From Azospirillum cavernae (GTDB lineage: Bacteria > Pseudomonadota > Alphaproteobacteria > Azospirillales > Azospirillaceae), in the NCBI RefSeq assembly GCF_003590795.1, contig NZ_QYUL01000002.1, positions 1,233,001 to 1,297,000 of the forward strand: a stretch of DNA of 64,000 bases, read 5' to 3'. Both the position numbers and the translations under genes were made by a program. Under the pieces are notes generated by a model, which was not told the DNA's origin, did no database searches, and saw only the letters and a program-made list of their open reading frames with translations. This document shows, piece by piece, positions 47,226 through 57,223 of this stretch. Position 1 is the first letter of the stretch; every line of letters starts with the position of its first letter.

Positions 47226-47883
47226 CGACGACGACGGGGTGCTGAATCCGGCGACGATCCGGTTGGTGCCGGGGACCATCATTCCCAAGGCGGTGGGGTC
47301 CGCCGGGTTGACGCCCTTGGCCAATCCGGGGCGGTTCGACGTGTCGCAACTGGTGCTGGACGATCTGCGGTCGCGCATCCGTCACGCCTTGCTGGTGGAT
47401 CGGCTGGGGCCGGTCGAGCAGGCGCGGATGACCGCCACCGAGGTGATGGAGCGCTCGTCCGAAATGGCCCGGCTGCTGGGGGCGACCTATGGCCGGTTGC
47501 AGGCGGAAATGCTGACGCCGCTGCTGCTGCGCGCCGTCGCCATCCTGCGCCGCCGGGGCGAGATTCCCGACATCGCCGTCGATGGGCGGCTGGTGGAACT
47601 GCAACACCGCTCGCCGCTGGCCCAGGCGCAGGCGCAGCGCGACGTGCAGGCGACGCTGCGCTGGCTCGACACCACGCGGCAGTTGGGGCCGGAGGCCGCC
47701 GCCACCGTGGACGCCGCCGCCACCGCCCGTTGGTTGGGCGAAGCCTTTGGCGTTCCGGCCAAGCTGATCCGCGCCGAAGAGCCGCCGGTTCCAACGCCGA
47801 CGCCAGCGCCTGTTTCGGCGCCGCCTCCGGTCGCGCCAGCCGTCGCCCCGGTCCCGGTTGACGCGGGGGTGAGTCATGGCTGA
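47226..47883 (+). pseudogene. phage head-tail connector (portal), C-terminal fragment
   Basis: Continues the reading frame cut at 30350: the joined codons read Gly-Ile-Trp-Gln-Ala-Asp-Asp-Asp-Gly. NPATIRLVPGTIIPKAVGSA, PGRFDVSQLVLDDLRSRIRH and EVMERSSEMARLLGATYGRL are typical of T7-like connectors. It ends in a Pro/Val/Ala-rich tail. In the integrated state it lacks a promoter and proper start (a GTG at 47239 exists), so the portal is inactivated until excision. Confidence 0.85.
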
Positions 47884-48136
47884 GCCGACCGGCTGGGATT
47901 GGCTGAACGGCGCGGGGCGCGCCGACATGGCTCCAGCGACCGAGGATCCCGCGCCTGTTTTCGCCCGCTGCTTCGCCGGGCCGGACGGGCTGCGGGTGCT
48001 CGACACGCTGAGGGCCATGACCTTGGGCCGGACGCTTGGCCCCGACGCGCCCGACGCCGCGCTGCGCCATCTGGAGGGGCAACGGCATCTGGTCGCCGTG
48101 ATTTTGGCCCTGACCGCTCGCGGTCAAAAACAATGA
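47876..48136 (+). CDS. relic phage module: Bbp19-like small protein
   Basis: 86 residues overlapping the portal stop by 8 bp. EDPAPVFARCFAGPDGLRVL followed by DTLRAMTLGRTLGPDAPDAA and LRHLEGQRHLVAVILALTAR matches the layout of short Bbp19-type proteins encoded between portal and scaffold genes of podovirus-like phages (C-F-x-G-x-x-G-x-x-VL). Its exact role is unknown. Confidence 0.65.
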   Translation: MAEPTGWDWLNGAGRADMAPATEDPAPVFARCFAGPDGLRVLDTLRAMTLGRTLGPDAPDAALRHLEGQRHLVAVILALTARGQKQ

Positions 48137-48191
48137 CATCCGCTCGCGGTCAAAAGCCGTGAAACCCGCGCGCGGTCAAAAGCTCTGAAAT
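48114..48191 (+). repeat. three tandem ~26-bp repeats
   Basis: CGCTCGCGGTCAAAA begins units at 48114 and 48140, and CGCGCGCGGTCAAAA one at 48166, each followed by 8-10 nt ending in TGACAT or TGAAA. The first overlaps the end of the Bbp19-like gene; the others lie in the gap before the scaffold gene. Confidence 0.7.
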
Positions 48192-48229
48192 CCGTTTTTC
48201 CTCGTTTTCCCACAAGGAGTCTGTGACCC

Positions 48230-49009
48230 ATGGCCGACAATCTTCTGATCGCCCCCGTCGCCGGTTCGCCCCAACCGCCGCCGCCCGTGCCGGAGAAGTT
48301 CCGCGATCCCAAGACCGGCGCGGTGCGGGTGGACGCGCTGCTGAAATCCTATCTGGAGCTGGAACGCCGCCTGTCCGCCGCGCCGATGCCCGATGGGGCG
48401 CCGCCGGATGGAGCGCCGGACGGCGCGCCCGTCGCGTCGCCCTTCGATCCGGCCACGCTGGATCCGGTCCAGCTTCGCCGCGCGCTGGGCGCGCCCGACG
48501 CGCCGGAGGGCTATTGCATCGCCTGCGACCACGGCCTGTTTCAACCCGACCCCGAGATCAACGGGCGGCTGTTCGAGGCGGGCTACACCCCAGGGCAAGC
48601 GCAGTTGCTCTATGATCTGGCGGCGGAGCGCATGATGCCGTTGATCCAGCATCTGGTCGCCGAGTTCCAGGCCGAACGCGAGGTGGAGCGGCTGGTCGCT
48701 CGTTTCGGCGGCGAGGAGAAATGGCGCGAGGTGTCCCGCCAGCTTCTGACCTGGGCGGGCAAAAATCTGCCACCCGCCGCCGTCGAGGGGTTGTCCACCA
48801 CCTATGAAGGCGTCATGGCCCTGCACGCCATGATGTCGGGCAGCGAACCGTCGGCCTTGGCGATGACGCCCGGTCGGGCCGCCGCGACCGATGGCGAGGC
48901 GGAATTGCGGACCTTGATGCGCGATCCGCGTTATTGGCGGGAGCGTGACCCGGCGGTGATCGCCCGCGTGACCGACGGTTTCCAACGGCTTTACCCCAGC
49001 CGTGGGTGA
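48230..49009 (+). CDS. relic phage module: capsid assembly (scaffold) protein
   Basis: 259 residues. VPEKFRDPKTGAVRVDALLK followed by SYLELERRLS is the standard N-terminus of podovirus-like scaffold proteins; a Pro/Asp/Gly-rich linker (PDGAPPDGAPDGAPV) and a helical C-terminus ending RDPRYWRERDPAVIARVTDG and FQRLYP follow. Normally a major capsid gene comes next; here it is absent, so the resident module is truncated. Confidence 0.75.
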   Translation: MADNLLIAPVAGSPQPPPPVPEKFRDPKTGAVRVDALLKSYLELERRLSAAPMPDGAPPDGAPDGAPVASPFDPATLDPVQLRRALGAPDAPEGYCIACDHGLFQPDPEINGRLFEAGYTPGQAQLLYDLAAERMMPLIQHLVAEFQAEREVERLVARFGGEEKWREVSRQLLTWAGKNLPPAAVEGLSTTYEGVMALHAMMSGSEPSALAMTPGRAAATDGEAELRTLMRDPRYWRERDPAVIARVTDGFQRLYPSRG

Positions 49010-49236
49010 GTGACGGGGCGGCGTGATGGTCGCGGCATCGTCGTGGCGTCCGCGCCCGACGATGCCGCGACGCGAGACACAACGCCGCATCTCTCGTTTT
49101 TGGACGTGCGCGCTTTGTGAATGTTGCGCGCGCGAAGAAAATTACGATTGCACGTTTGAAATGAAACAGCGAACCTGCGTTGCGCACAAGAAACCGTCCG
49201 TGCAACAGACGGTCATAAGAGTGTCGCCGGAGTCAT
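49010..49236. other. end of relic module, no capsid gene
   Basis: 227 bp between the scaffold gene and a host GGDEF-EAL gene. No remnant of a capsid gene, no direct repeat and no tRNA is visible, so the right edge of the relic is not marked. Confidence 0.4.
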
Positions 49237-51540
49237 ATGACGCTGCGCCGCAAGATACGCTGGTTGACCTGGCTTGGCCTGATCGGCTGCCTGATGGCGG
49301 CGATACCGGCGCTGTATTTGCTGCGCCACGGCCTGATCGCCGAACGCGAACGCATGACCGGCGCTCTGGTCGATTCCTCACGCACCATGTTGAGCGATCT
49401 GGAGCGGGAAGCGGCGGCGGGCGCCATCCCCCGCGACGACGCGCAGGCGCGGGCGCGTCTGGCCCTGCGCGCGCTGGTCGGCGATCCGTTCCACGTCGCC
49501 GTGTTCACCGATGGGGTGGTGCCGCCAGGTTGGCCGCCGATTCAACACGCGGTCATCAGCCAAGCGACGTTCGAGCCGTGGGGCTGGGTGGTGGCGGCGG
49601 CGGGCGACGTTGACGACATCAACCGCGAATTCGCGATGGAGGCGATGACCTTCATCCTGTTCCTGTTGGGGCTGCTGGTGTTGAGCTGGCCGATCTCGCT
49701 GTATCTGTCGCAAAACGTCGTCGGCCCGATCGAGGCGCTGTCCACCCGCATGCGTATGCTGACCGAAGGGCGGACGGAGATCGACATTCCCGGTCGTCAC
49801 CGCCGCGACGAGTTCGGCGCGATGGCCCGCGCCATGGAGTATTTCCGCCGCTCCGCCAGCGCCCTGATTGAGCGCGACGAGCGGCTGGCCGGCATCATGA
49901 ACAACGTAAGCGAGGCGATTGTCCTGGTTGACGAGCATGGCCGGATTGAAGAGCACAACCCGGCGGCGGTCGCCCTGTTCGGCGTGGCGGCGGAAACGCT
50001 GCCCGGTCGGGCGCTCGCCAGTCTGTTCGTGGACTCCGACCGGGGCCGGGTGCAGGCGCTGTTGGGCGGCGCCGGTGGGGCGGGCGAGCTGACGCGGGCC
50101 GAGGCGCTGGGCATCCTGCGCGCCGACGGGCGGGTTGACGCGGCGATCAGCGTGTCGCCGCTGGTGGTGCAGGGCAAGCGCGGCTTCGTCTGCGCGCTGA
50201 CTGACATGACGCAGCGGCTGCGGCACGAGCGCGAATTGATGCGGCTGGCCACCCGCGACCGGCTGACCGGCCTGCCCAACCGGGCGATGGTCGAATCGCT
50301 GCTGGAGACGGCGGTCGAGCGCTGCCGCCGTTACAACCGCCGCTTTGCCGTGATGTGCCTGGATCTGTCGCGCTTCAAGCTTGTCACCGACACGCTGGGC
50401 CATCAGGCGGGCGACGCGCTGTTGCAGGAGGTGGCGCGGCGCGTCACCGAGACGGTGCGCGCCGCCGATCTGGTCGGGCGCATCGGTTCGGATGATTTCG
50501 CCATCATTCTGGAGGAGATCGTCGACGCCGACGAGGCGGCGGCCATCGCCGACCGCGTTCTGGCCGCCTTCGATCAGCCGGTGATCCTGGCCGGGAACGA
50601 GCATTACGTCCGCACCTCCATCGGCATCGCGCTGTTCCCCGACCATACGGAAGAGCCGCATGAGTTGATCCGCGCCGCCGACACCGCGCTCTACGCCGCC
50701 AAGCGGCTGGGCGGACGGCGCCACGCCTTTTTCCGCAAGGAGCTGGCCGATCAGGCGCGCCGCCATCTGGCGCTGGACGGCGAATTGCGCTCCGCCCTTG
50801 TCAACAAGCAGTTCCGCCTGCATTACCAGCCCAAGGTGTCGTTGATCGATTACGGGCTGCAAGGGTTCGAGGCGCTGTTGCGTTGGGACAATCCAGGGCA
50901 GGGGATGATTTCGCCCGGCGAGTTCATTCCGGTGGCCGAGGAAACCGGATTCATCGTTCCGCTGGGCGATTGGGTGCTGGACGAGGCGTGCCGCCAGCAA
51001 CGCGTGTGGCTGGATCAAGGGATGAACCCGGTGCCGGTGGCGGTCAACATCTCGCCGCGCCATCTGCGCCACCGCACCGCCGATGATTTCCGCCGCATCG
51101 TCGACCGCCACCGCCTGCCGCCCGAATTGATCGAGCTGGAAATCACCGAAGGCGCGGTGATGCAGGACATCGACCACGCCATGAGCGTGCTGGGCGCGTT
51201 GAAGGCGATGGGGATCCGGGTGGCGGTCGATGATTTCGGCACCGGCCATTCGTCGCTGAGCTATTTGAAAAAGCTGCCGATCACCACCTTGAAGATCGAC
51301 CGCTCTTTCATCAACGGCGTGCCGCAGGAGCGCGAGGACGCCAGCATCGTGTCCACCATCATCGCGATGGCCGACATGCTGGGTCTGGACGTGGTGGCCG
51401 AAGGGGTGGAAAAGACGGAGCAGGCCAATTTCCTGCGCCACCTCAATTGCACCCAGGTGCAAGGCTGGCTGACCGGACGCCCGGTCCCCGCCGACACGGC
51501 GCTGGGGCTTTTGACCAAACGGCTGAAAGAACCGGCCTAA
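49237..51540 (+). CDS. membrane HAMP-PAS-GGDEF-EAL protein, probable c-di-GMP phosphodiesterase
   Basis: 767 residues. Two transmembrane helices (about 10-30 and 135-155) enclose a small periplasmic domain; HAMP (LSTRMRMLTEGRTEIDIPGR), PAS (IMNNVSEAIVLVDEHGRIEE), GGDEF and EAL follow. The GGDEF signature is degenerate (IGSDDF), so cyclase activity is probably lost. EAL is intact (FEALLRW, DDFGTGHSSLSYLKKL, VVAEGVE). Net activity should be c-di-GMP hydrolysis. It contrasts with the other family member at 12896, which keeps both sites. Confidence 0.9.
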   Translation: MTLRRKIRWLTWLGLIGCLMAAIPALYLLRHGLIAERERMTGALVDSSRTMLSDLEREAAAGAIPRDDAQARARLALRALVGDPFHVAVFTDGVVPPGWPPIQHAVISQATFEPWGWVVAAAGDVDDINREFAMEAMTFILFLLGLLVLSWPISLYLSQNVVGPIEALSTRMRMLTEGRTEIDIPGRHRRDEFGAMARAMEYFRRSASALIERDERLAGIMNNVSEAIVLVDEHGRIEEHNPAAVALFGVAAETLPGRALASLFVDSDRGRVQALLGGAGGAGELTRAEALGILRADGRVDAAISVSPLVVQGKRGFVCALTDMTQRLRHERELMRLATRDRLTGLPNRAMVESLLETAVERCRRYNRRFAVMCLDLSRFKLVTDTLGHQAGDALLQEVARRVTETVRAADLVGRIGSDDFAIILEEIVDADEAAAIADRVLAAFDQPVILAGNEHYVRTSIGIALFPDHTEEPHELIRAADTALYAAKRLGGRRHAFFRKELADQARRHLALDGELRSALVNKQFRLHYQPKVSLIDYGLQGFEALLRWDNPGQGMISPGEFIPVAEETGFIVPLGDWVLDEACRQQRVWLDQGMNPVPVAVNISPRHLRHRTADDFRRIVDRHRLPPELIELEITEGAVMQDIDHAMSVLGALKAMGIRVAVDDFGTGHSSLSYLKKLPITTLKIDRSFINGVPQEREDASIVSTIIAMADMLGLDVVAEGVEKTEQANFLRHLNCTQVQGWLTGRPVPADTALGLLTKRLKEPA

Positions 51541-51613
51541 ACACAAGCCGTTGAAACGCAAGGAACGGAAGGCGGCGGCCAAAGTGGCCGCGCGCCGTCA
51601 ACGTCCCACGCCA

Positions 51614-51862
51614 TCAATGATGATGGTCGCCGTCCTGATGGCCCGCCGCCGGATCAAGGAAGCGGTGCATGTGGACGATGTAATAGCGGGTGTGGGCGTC
51701 GTCGATGGTCTGCCCGGTCGCGCCGCGCCACGCCTTGTAAGCCTCGTCGTAGCTCGGGAAAATGCCGACGATGTGCAGCTTGGTCGGATCGACGAACTGG
51801 TCGGAATCCGGGCGCACGAGTTCGCCGCCGAAGACGAGGTGGAGGAGCTGTTTGTCGGGCAT
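51614..51862 (-). CDS. DUF4170 protein
   Basis: 82 residues from MPDKQLLHLVFGGELVRPDS, with FVDPTKLHIVGIFPSYDEAY, KAWRGATGQTIDDAHTRYYI as the DUF4170 core and a His-rich tail (HQDGDHHH). The family is alphaproteobacterial and uncharacterised. Start 51862 is preceded by AAAGGA; a longer frame to 51967 has no support. Confidence 0.88.
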   Translation of the reverse strand: MPDKQLLHLVFGGELVRPDSDQFVDPTKLHIVGIFPSYDEAYKAWRGATGQTIDDAHTRYYIVHMHRFLDPAAGHQDGDHHH

Positions 51863-52089
51863 GGACGCGGTCCTTTGGCTGATGTTTTGAAAGGGCTGAG
51901 ACGGTTGGGCCGTTGCGGTGGCTGACCTTTTGCTCCAGTCATAGCCGCCGCGCGGGCGCGCCATCAAGCCCGTTGACAGGAGATTCGTCCTTTGTCACCA
52001 AAAAGGCGTTGGCTTTTCCAGGAACAGCCGTAAAAAAACTCAGGTCATGCCCCAGTTGAGGGGCGGGAAAACGCAGCGAGGATCGAACG

Positions 52090-52782
52090 ATGGCAAGTGG
52101 TCATACCGCGACTCGGGAACAACGCGCGCGTGACGTCCGGGTGTGGGACCTGCCGACCCGTCTGTTTCATTGGACGCTGGCGCTTCTGGTCGCCGTCGCG
52201 GTGGTCTCGGCGAAGATGGATGCGTTGTCGGTTCATATGTTTGTTGGGGAAACAATTCTGGCGCTGGTGCTGTTTCGGTTGGTTTGGGGAATCGTCGGCA
52301 GCCAGACCGCGCGTTTCAGCGATTTCATCAAGGGACCACGCGCCATCTTGGCCTACATCGTCCAAAGCAAGACGCCGGGCGCGGCGCCGGTCACGTTGGG
52401 GCACAATCCGCTGGGCGGTTTGATGGTGGTGGTTTTGCTGCTGGTTTTGACGGCGCAAGCGGCAAGCGGGCTGTTCACCAGCGACGACATCACCGTCGAT
52501 GGCCCGCTGGTCCCGCTGGCGGCAGGCGCGACGGTCAAGGCGTTGAGCACGCTGCACCGGCTGTTGTCCGACGGAATTTTGATCCTGGTCGGGCTGCATG
52601 TGGCGGCGGTTCTGGCCTATCTGTTGGTCAAGAAAGACAATCTGATCCGCCCGATGATAACCGGACGCAAGAGCGTCGCCCATCCGGCCAGCGATCCGCG
52701 CCGGGTCTCGCCGATGCTGGCGCTGGCGATTCTTCTGGCGGCGGTCGGGGTGGTGTCGCTGGTGGTGCGCGCGGCGGGCTGA
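52090..52782 (+). CDS. cytochrome b561-type membrane protein
   Basis: 230 residues with four to five transmembrane helices. VRVWDLPTRLFHWTLALLVA opens the family, with heme-binding His in FHW, SVHMFVG, STLHRLLSDG and GLHVAAV. It probably transfers electrons between quinone and a periplasmic c-type cytochrome. The adjacent, convergent cytochrome c' gene suggests a functional link, though on the opposite strand. Confidence 0.9.
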   Translation: MASGHTATREQRARDVRVWDLPTRLFHWTLALLVAVAVVSAKMDALSVHMFVGETILALVLFRLVWGIVGSQTARFSDFIKGPRAILAYIVQSKTPGAAPVTLGHNPLGGLMVVVLLLVLTAQAASGLFTSDDITVDGPLVPLAAGATVKALSTLHRLLSDGILILVGLHVAAVLAYLLVKKDNLIRPMITGRKSVAHPASDPRRVSPMLALAILLAAVGVVSLVVRAAG

Positions 52783-52837
52783 GCGTTCGGCCAGCCCCGT
52801 CCAGATTGCGGACGGGGCTGGCGCGAAGCGCCTCGGA

Positions 52838-53266
52838 TCACTCCGAACGGTAACGCTGGTGGCAGGCCTTGCAACTGTCGGCCATCGCCGCGAAGGCCTT
52901 GCCGGTCGCGGCCTTGTCGCCGGTCGCGGCGGCGGCGGTCAGAATCTTGGCGGCGTCCTCCAGACCCTTGGCCTTGGCGATGAAGTCCGGGAAATTCGCC
53001 CAGATCACTTCCTTGGCCCCGGTCTTGCCCTTGTCGGAACCGGGGGGGAACAGGCCGGGGATTTGGGTGGCGAAGGCGCCGATTCGGGCGGCGACCGGGG
53101 CGACCGCCGCGACCTGATCCTTGCCCAGCGCGTCCTTGATCTCGCCCATCGCCTTTTTGAGATCGTCGAATCCGGCCTGACGAGCCTTGATCGGATCCTG
53201 AGCCAGAGCGACGGAGCCGGTCAGCAGAAGGGCGGCGGTGGCCGCGAGCGCGATGCGGGACAGCAT
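52838..53266 (-). CDS. cytochrome c'
   Basis: 142 residues from MLSRIALAATAALLLTGSVA, a Sec signal peptide cleaved after ALA. The mature four-helix protein ends with the CKACHQRYR heme-c site, the hallmark of cytochrome c' family members. Periplasmic; binds NO or buffers redox stress in related proteins. The open frame extends to 53377 but the signal peptide sets the start at 53266. Confidence 0.92.
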   Translation of the reverse strand: MLSRIALAATAALLLTGSVALAQDPIKARQAGFDDLKKAMGEIKDALGKDQVAAVAPVAARIGAFATQIPGLFPPGSDKGKTGAKEVIWANFPDFIAKAKGLEDAAKILTAAAATGDKAATGKAFAAMADSCKACHQRYRSE

Positions 53267-53521
53267 GACGGGTCTTGAACCTCTCGGTTGGTGGACAGGG
53301 TGTAGGACGATACGCACGAGCGCGCTGAGCCTGTCAAGCGCGTGGCGGATCGGTAAGGCGCTGATTTTATGACGCAAACAAACGTTTCAAGCGAAGAGCG
53401 GGCAAAATGAACCCAATCTGAACGGGCTGGCCGTGCGGCGTCGCGGCAGGCTGCGGCGCCGACGCATCACCGCGCGCATTGTGGCGGAGTCAACCTTGCA
53501 ACGTCGGTTGAGCGGCAGTAA

Positions 53522-54805
<1,284 letters not shown>

Positions 54806-54840
54806 CCACCCGGCGGTTTCCGTCGATCTGAGATGAAAGA

Positions 54841-54870
54841 AGGGCCGGAGCGTCGTCTCCGGCCCTTTTT
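54841..54870 (+). terminator. aspC terminator
   Basis: AGGGCCGGAG (54841-54850) pairs perfectly with CTCCGGCCCT (54857-54866), followed by TTTT. It lies 36 bp after the aspC stop. Confidence 0.9.
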
Positions 54871-54899
54871 CGTTGCGTCAGATGGGCGTCAGAGCCTGT

Positions 54900-56255
54900 T
54901 CAGGCCGTGCGCGTCGCGCGGACGCCGTGGCTGAGCAACTCGAACGCCGCGAAGGCCAGCATCGAGATCCCCACCATCGGGAAGAACAGGCCCGCGACCA
55001 CCGCCATGCCCAGGAGGGTCTTCGGAATCTGGGCGTTGGCCGGAAGGCGCGGCGCGCTGAGCGTGCCCGCCGGGCGGCGCTTCCACCACATGACCACGCC
55101 GGATCCCGCCATCAGCACCATGGCGATGAGCGCGGCGAGCAGAACCAGTTGGTTGGCCAGACCGAAGGCTTGACCCATGTGGATGCTCACCCCCCATTCC
55201 GCCATGCGGCCAAAGACGCCAAGGTCATTCAGCCCCATGTCGAACAGCACCTTGCCGGAATATTGGTCGAGGTGGACGACGCGCTCTTGGCGGATGTCGT
55301 CGGGATAGACCGACGCGGTGAACACGCCGTCCGGCTTGGTCGGGACGCTGATCGCGTAGCCGGGCGCGACGCCCAGGCTGTCCACGGTCTTGACCACGTC
55401 GTCGAGCTTGGCCGGAACGCCTGTGGCCGTTTTGGACAGGGGAGTCGGCTGGTTTTCGATGATCCAGGGCGCGCGGTCCACCGTGTCCTTCAGCGGAATC
55501 GTGGAGACCGGGTAGCTGTCCCAATAGCCGTCCGGCATGCCCATCCCGATGGCGTAGGAAAAGCTGTAGAAATGCTTGCCCCAATATCCCGACCAGGGCA
55601 GGCCGGTCATCGCCAGGAAGACGATGAAGGCGCTGACGAAAACGCCGGTGACGGCGTGCAGGTCGCGCCAGAAGACGCGCTTGCCCGGTTCCCCGCGCAC
55701 GGTGACGATTCCGCCCGCCTGTCCGCGCGGCCACCACAGATAGACGCCGGACGCGGTCATCAGCACCATCCAGCCCGCCACCCCTTCGATGAACCGTTCG
55801 GCGACCCAGCCGACATATTGCAGGCTGTGGAGCTTGCGTACGACATACATCGACGGCGACCCGGCGAAACCGCCATCCCACAGGCCGCCCAGCACTTGCC
55901 CGTTGTAGGGGTTGACGTACAGGGTGTCCTTCAGACCGTCCGCGCCGACGATCTTCACCTCCGCCGAACGGTCGGCGGCGGCGGGCGGGGCGTAGCCCTT
56001 GAGGGTTCCGGGGTGGGCCTCCAGCGCCTTCGCCACCAGTTCGGATGGGGCGAGTTGGGCGACGCTTTGCGGCGCGACGATGCGCAGATTGCGGTGCAAG
56101 CCGTCGTTGATCTCGTCCTTGAACAAATAGATGGCGCCGGTGACGGCGATCAAGACAACGAAGGGCAGGATGAGCAGCCCGGCGAAGAAGTGCCAGCGCC
56201 AGACAGCCCGGTACAGGGCGGAGCTGATCGCTCCGCTTTGCAGAGTGTGCGACAT
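54900..56255 (-). CDS. PepSY-associated transmembrane protein
   Basis: 451 residues with four main transmembrane helices. WRWHFFAGLLILPFVVLIAV opens the family; PepSY domains sit in the periplasmic part (APSELVAKALEAHPGTLKGY, VNPYNGQVLGG, HSLQYVGWVAERFIEGVAGW). Such PiuB-like proteins are typically linked to siderophore or metal uptake and membrane ferric reduction. The DUF2946 gene just upstream on the same strand supports that link. Confidence 0.9.
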   Translation of the reverse strand: MSHTLQSGAISSALYRAVWRWHFFAGLLILPFVVLIAVTGAIYLFKDEINDGLHRNLRIVAPQSVAQLAPSELVAKALEAHPGTLKGYAPPAAADRSAEVKIVGADGLKDTLYVNPYNGQVLGGLWDGGFAGSPSMYVVRKLHSLQYVGWVAERFIEGVAGWMVLMTASGVYLWWPRGQAGGIVTVRGEPGKRVFWRDLHAVTGVFVSAFIVFLAMTGLPWSGYWGKHFYSFSYAIGMGMPDGYWDSYPVSTIPLKDTVDRAPWIIENQPTPLSKTATGVPAKLDDVVKTVDSLGVAPGYAISVPTKPDGVFTASVYPDDIRQERVVHLDQYSGKVLFDMGLNDLGVFGRMAEWGVSIHMGQAFGLANQLVLLAALIAMVLMAGSGVVMWWKRRPAGTLSAPRLPANAQIPKTLLGMAVVAGLFFPMVGISMLAFAAFELLSHGVRATRTA

Positions 56256-56314
56256 GAGAGGTCCATTCGGTCAGCAGGAAGCCAGCGCCCGATGGGATCG
56301 GGCGGCGTGTTGCG

Positions 56315-56716
56315 TCAGGCTGCGACCGATGGAGGGCCTTGGGAGTGGAACGGCTTGAAGTCTTTGAGGGGATGAGGTTCGGCCTGCCGCTGCGGCCCCG
56401 GCGCGCGCGGGCGCTCGACGGGCAAGACCAGCGTTTGCAAATCCGGCAGCAGAGCGGCGTATTGCCCCAGCCAGTTGCAAGGGGTGTGCAGGGAGGACGG
56501 GGCGGGCTTGTCGGATTTCTCGTCGTTCGGCGCCGGATCGCCGTTTTGCGTCACCGGCACATAAACGATCTCGCTGCCGCTGCAAATCGCGACATAGCCG
56601 ACGCGGTCGGCGGCGCCGATCGAGGGGCCGAGCAGCCGCGTGAACAGGGCCAGAGTCAGCGCCAGAACAAGCGCCACCCCCCATCGTTCGTTCAGTGTGC
56701 GGCAGCGTGCCAGCAT
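56315..56716 (-). CDS. DUF2946-like protein
   Basis: 133 residues with an N-terminal membrane segment (GVALVLALTLALFTRLLG) and a Cys pair in AICSGS and TPCNWLGQYAAL, the layout of DUF2946, often found beside TonB receptors and PepSY proteins and thought to help metal handling. A His/Pro-rich tail follows. It lies 59 bp upstream of the PepSY gene and is probably cotranscribed. Confidence 0.7.
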   Translation of the reverse strand: MLARCRTLNERWGVALVLALTLALFTRLLGPSIGAADRVGYVAICSGSEIVYVPVTQNGDPAPNDEKSDKPAPSSLHTPCNWLGQYAALLPDLQTLVLPVERPRAPGPQRQAEPHPLKDFKPFHSQGPPSVAA

Positions 56717-56903
56717 CGGCTTGCGGTCGTTCAGCGGCTTCCAGAGGAGGAATCGTTATCCGATCCGCGTCTTGCGGACAAGCGCCGCCGGACGGCTCTC
56801 GCCCGATCTTATGAAGTCTTATGAACCGTCGATGGCTCGGAAACGCCCTCTCCCGCCTTGCCCGTGGCGTGGCGGGAGAGGGGGCGTCCCGGTCAGTGGA
56901 TTC

Positions 56904-57110
56904 TCACTTGCCGATCAGAACGTCCGACGCCTTGATGATGGCGGTGACTGTGTCGCCAACGGCCAGACCCAGATCGTCGGCGGTTTCCGTGGTGACGGTG
57001 GAGGTGATGATCGCGCCGCCGCCGACGTCGATCTTGACCTTGCTCGTGACCGGCCCCTTGTCCAGGGAAACGATGGTGCCGCCGAGTTGATTGCGCGCGC
57101 TGAGTTTCAT
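56904..57110 (-). CDS. molbindin (Mop/TOBE domain protein)
   Basis: 68 residues: MKLSARNQLGGTIVSLDKGP, TSKVKIDVGGGAIITSTVTT, ADDLGLAVGDTVTAIIKASD and VLIGK are the full Mop domain. Single-domain molbindins store molybdate or tungstate as oligomers in the cytoplasm. Start 57110 matches the conserved N-terminus. Confidence 0.92.
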   Translation of the reverse strand: MKLSARNQLGGTIVSLDKGPVTSKVKIDVGGGAIITSTVTTETADDLGLAVGDTVTAIIKASDVLIGK

Positions 57111-57138
57111 CGATGACATCCTTGACGCAAAAGACAAA

Positions 57139-57164
57139 GGTGCGCCGCGATTGTGCGGCGCACC
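57139..57164 (-). terminator. terminator after the EF-G-like gene
   Basis: GGTGCGCCGC (57139-57148) pairs perfectly with GCGGCGCACC (57155-57164); on the minus strand TTTGTCTTTT follows. Confidence 0.75.
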
Positions 57165-57223
57165 ATGATACACCCTCCCACGTCATATCCAAACGGGAAT
57201 AACCGCATAATCCTTGTGGACGA

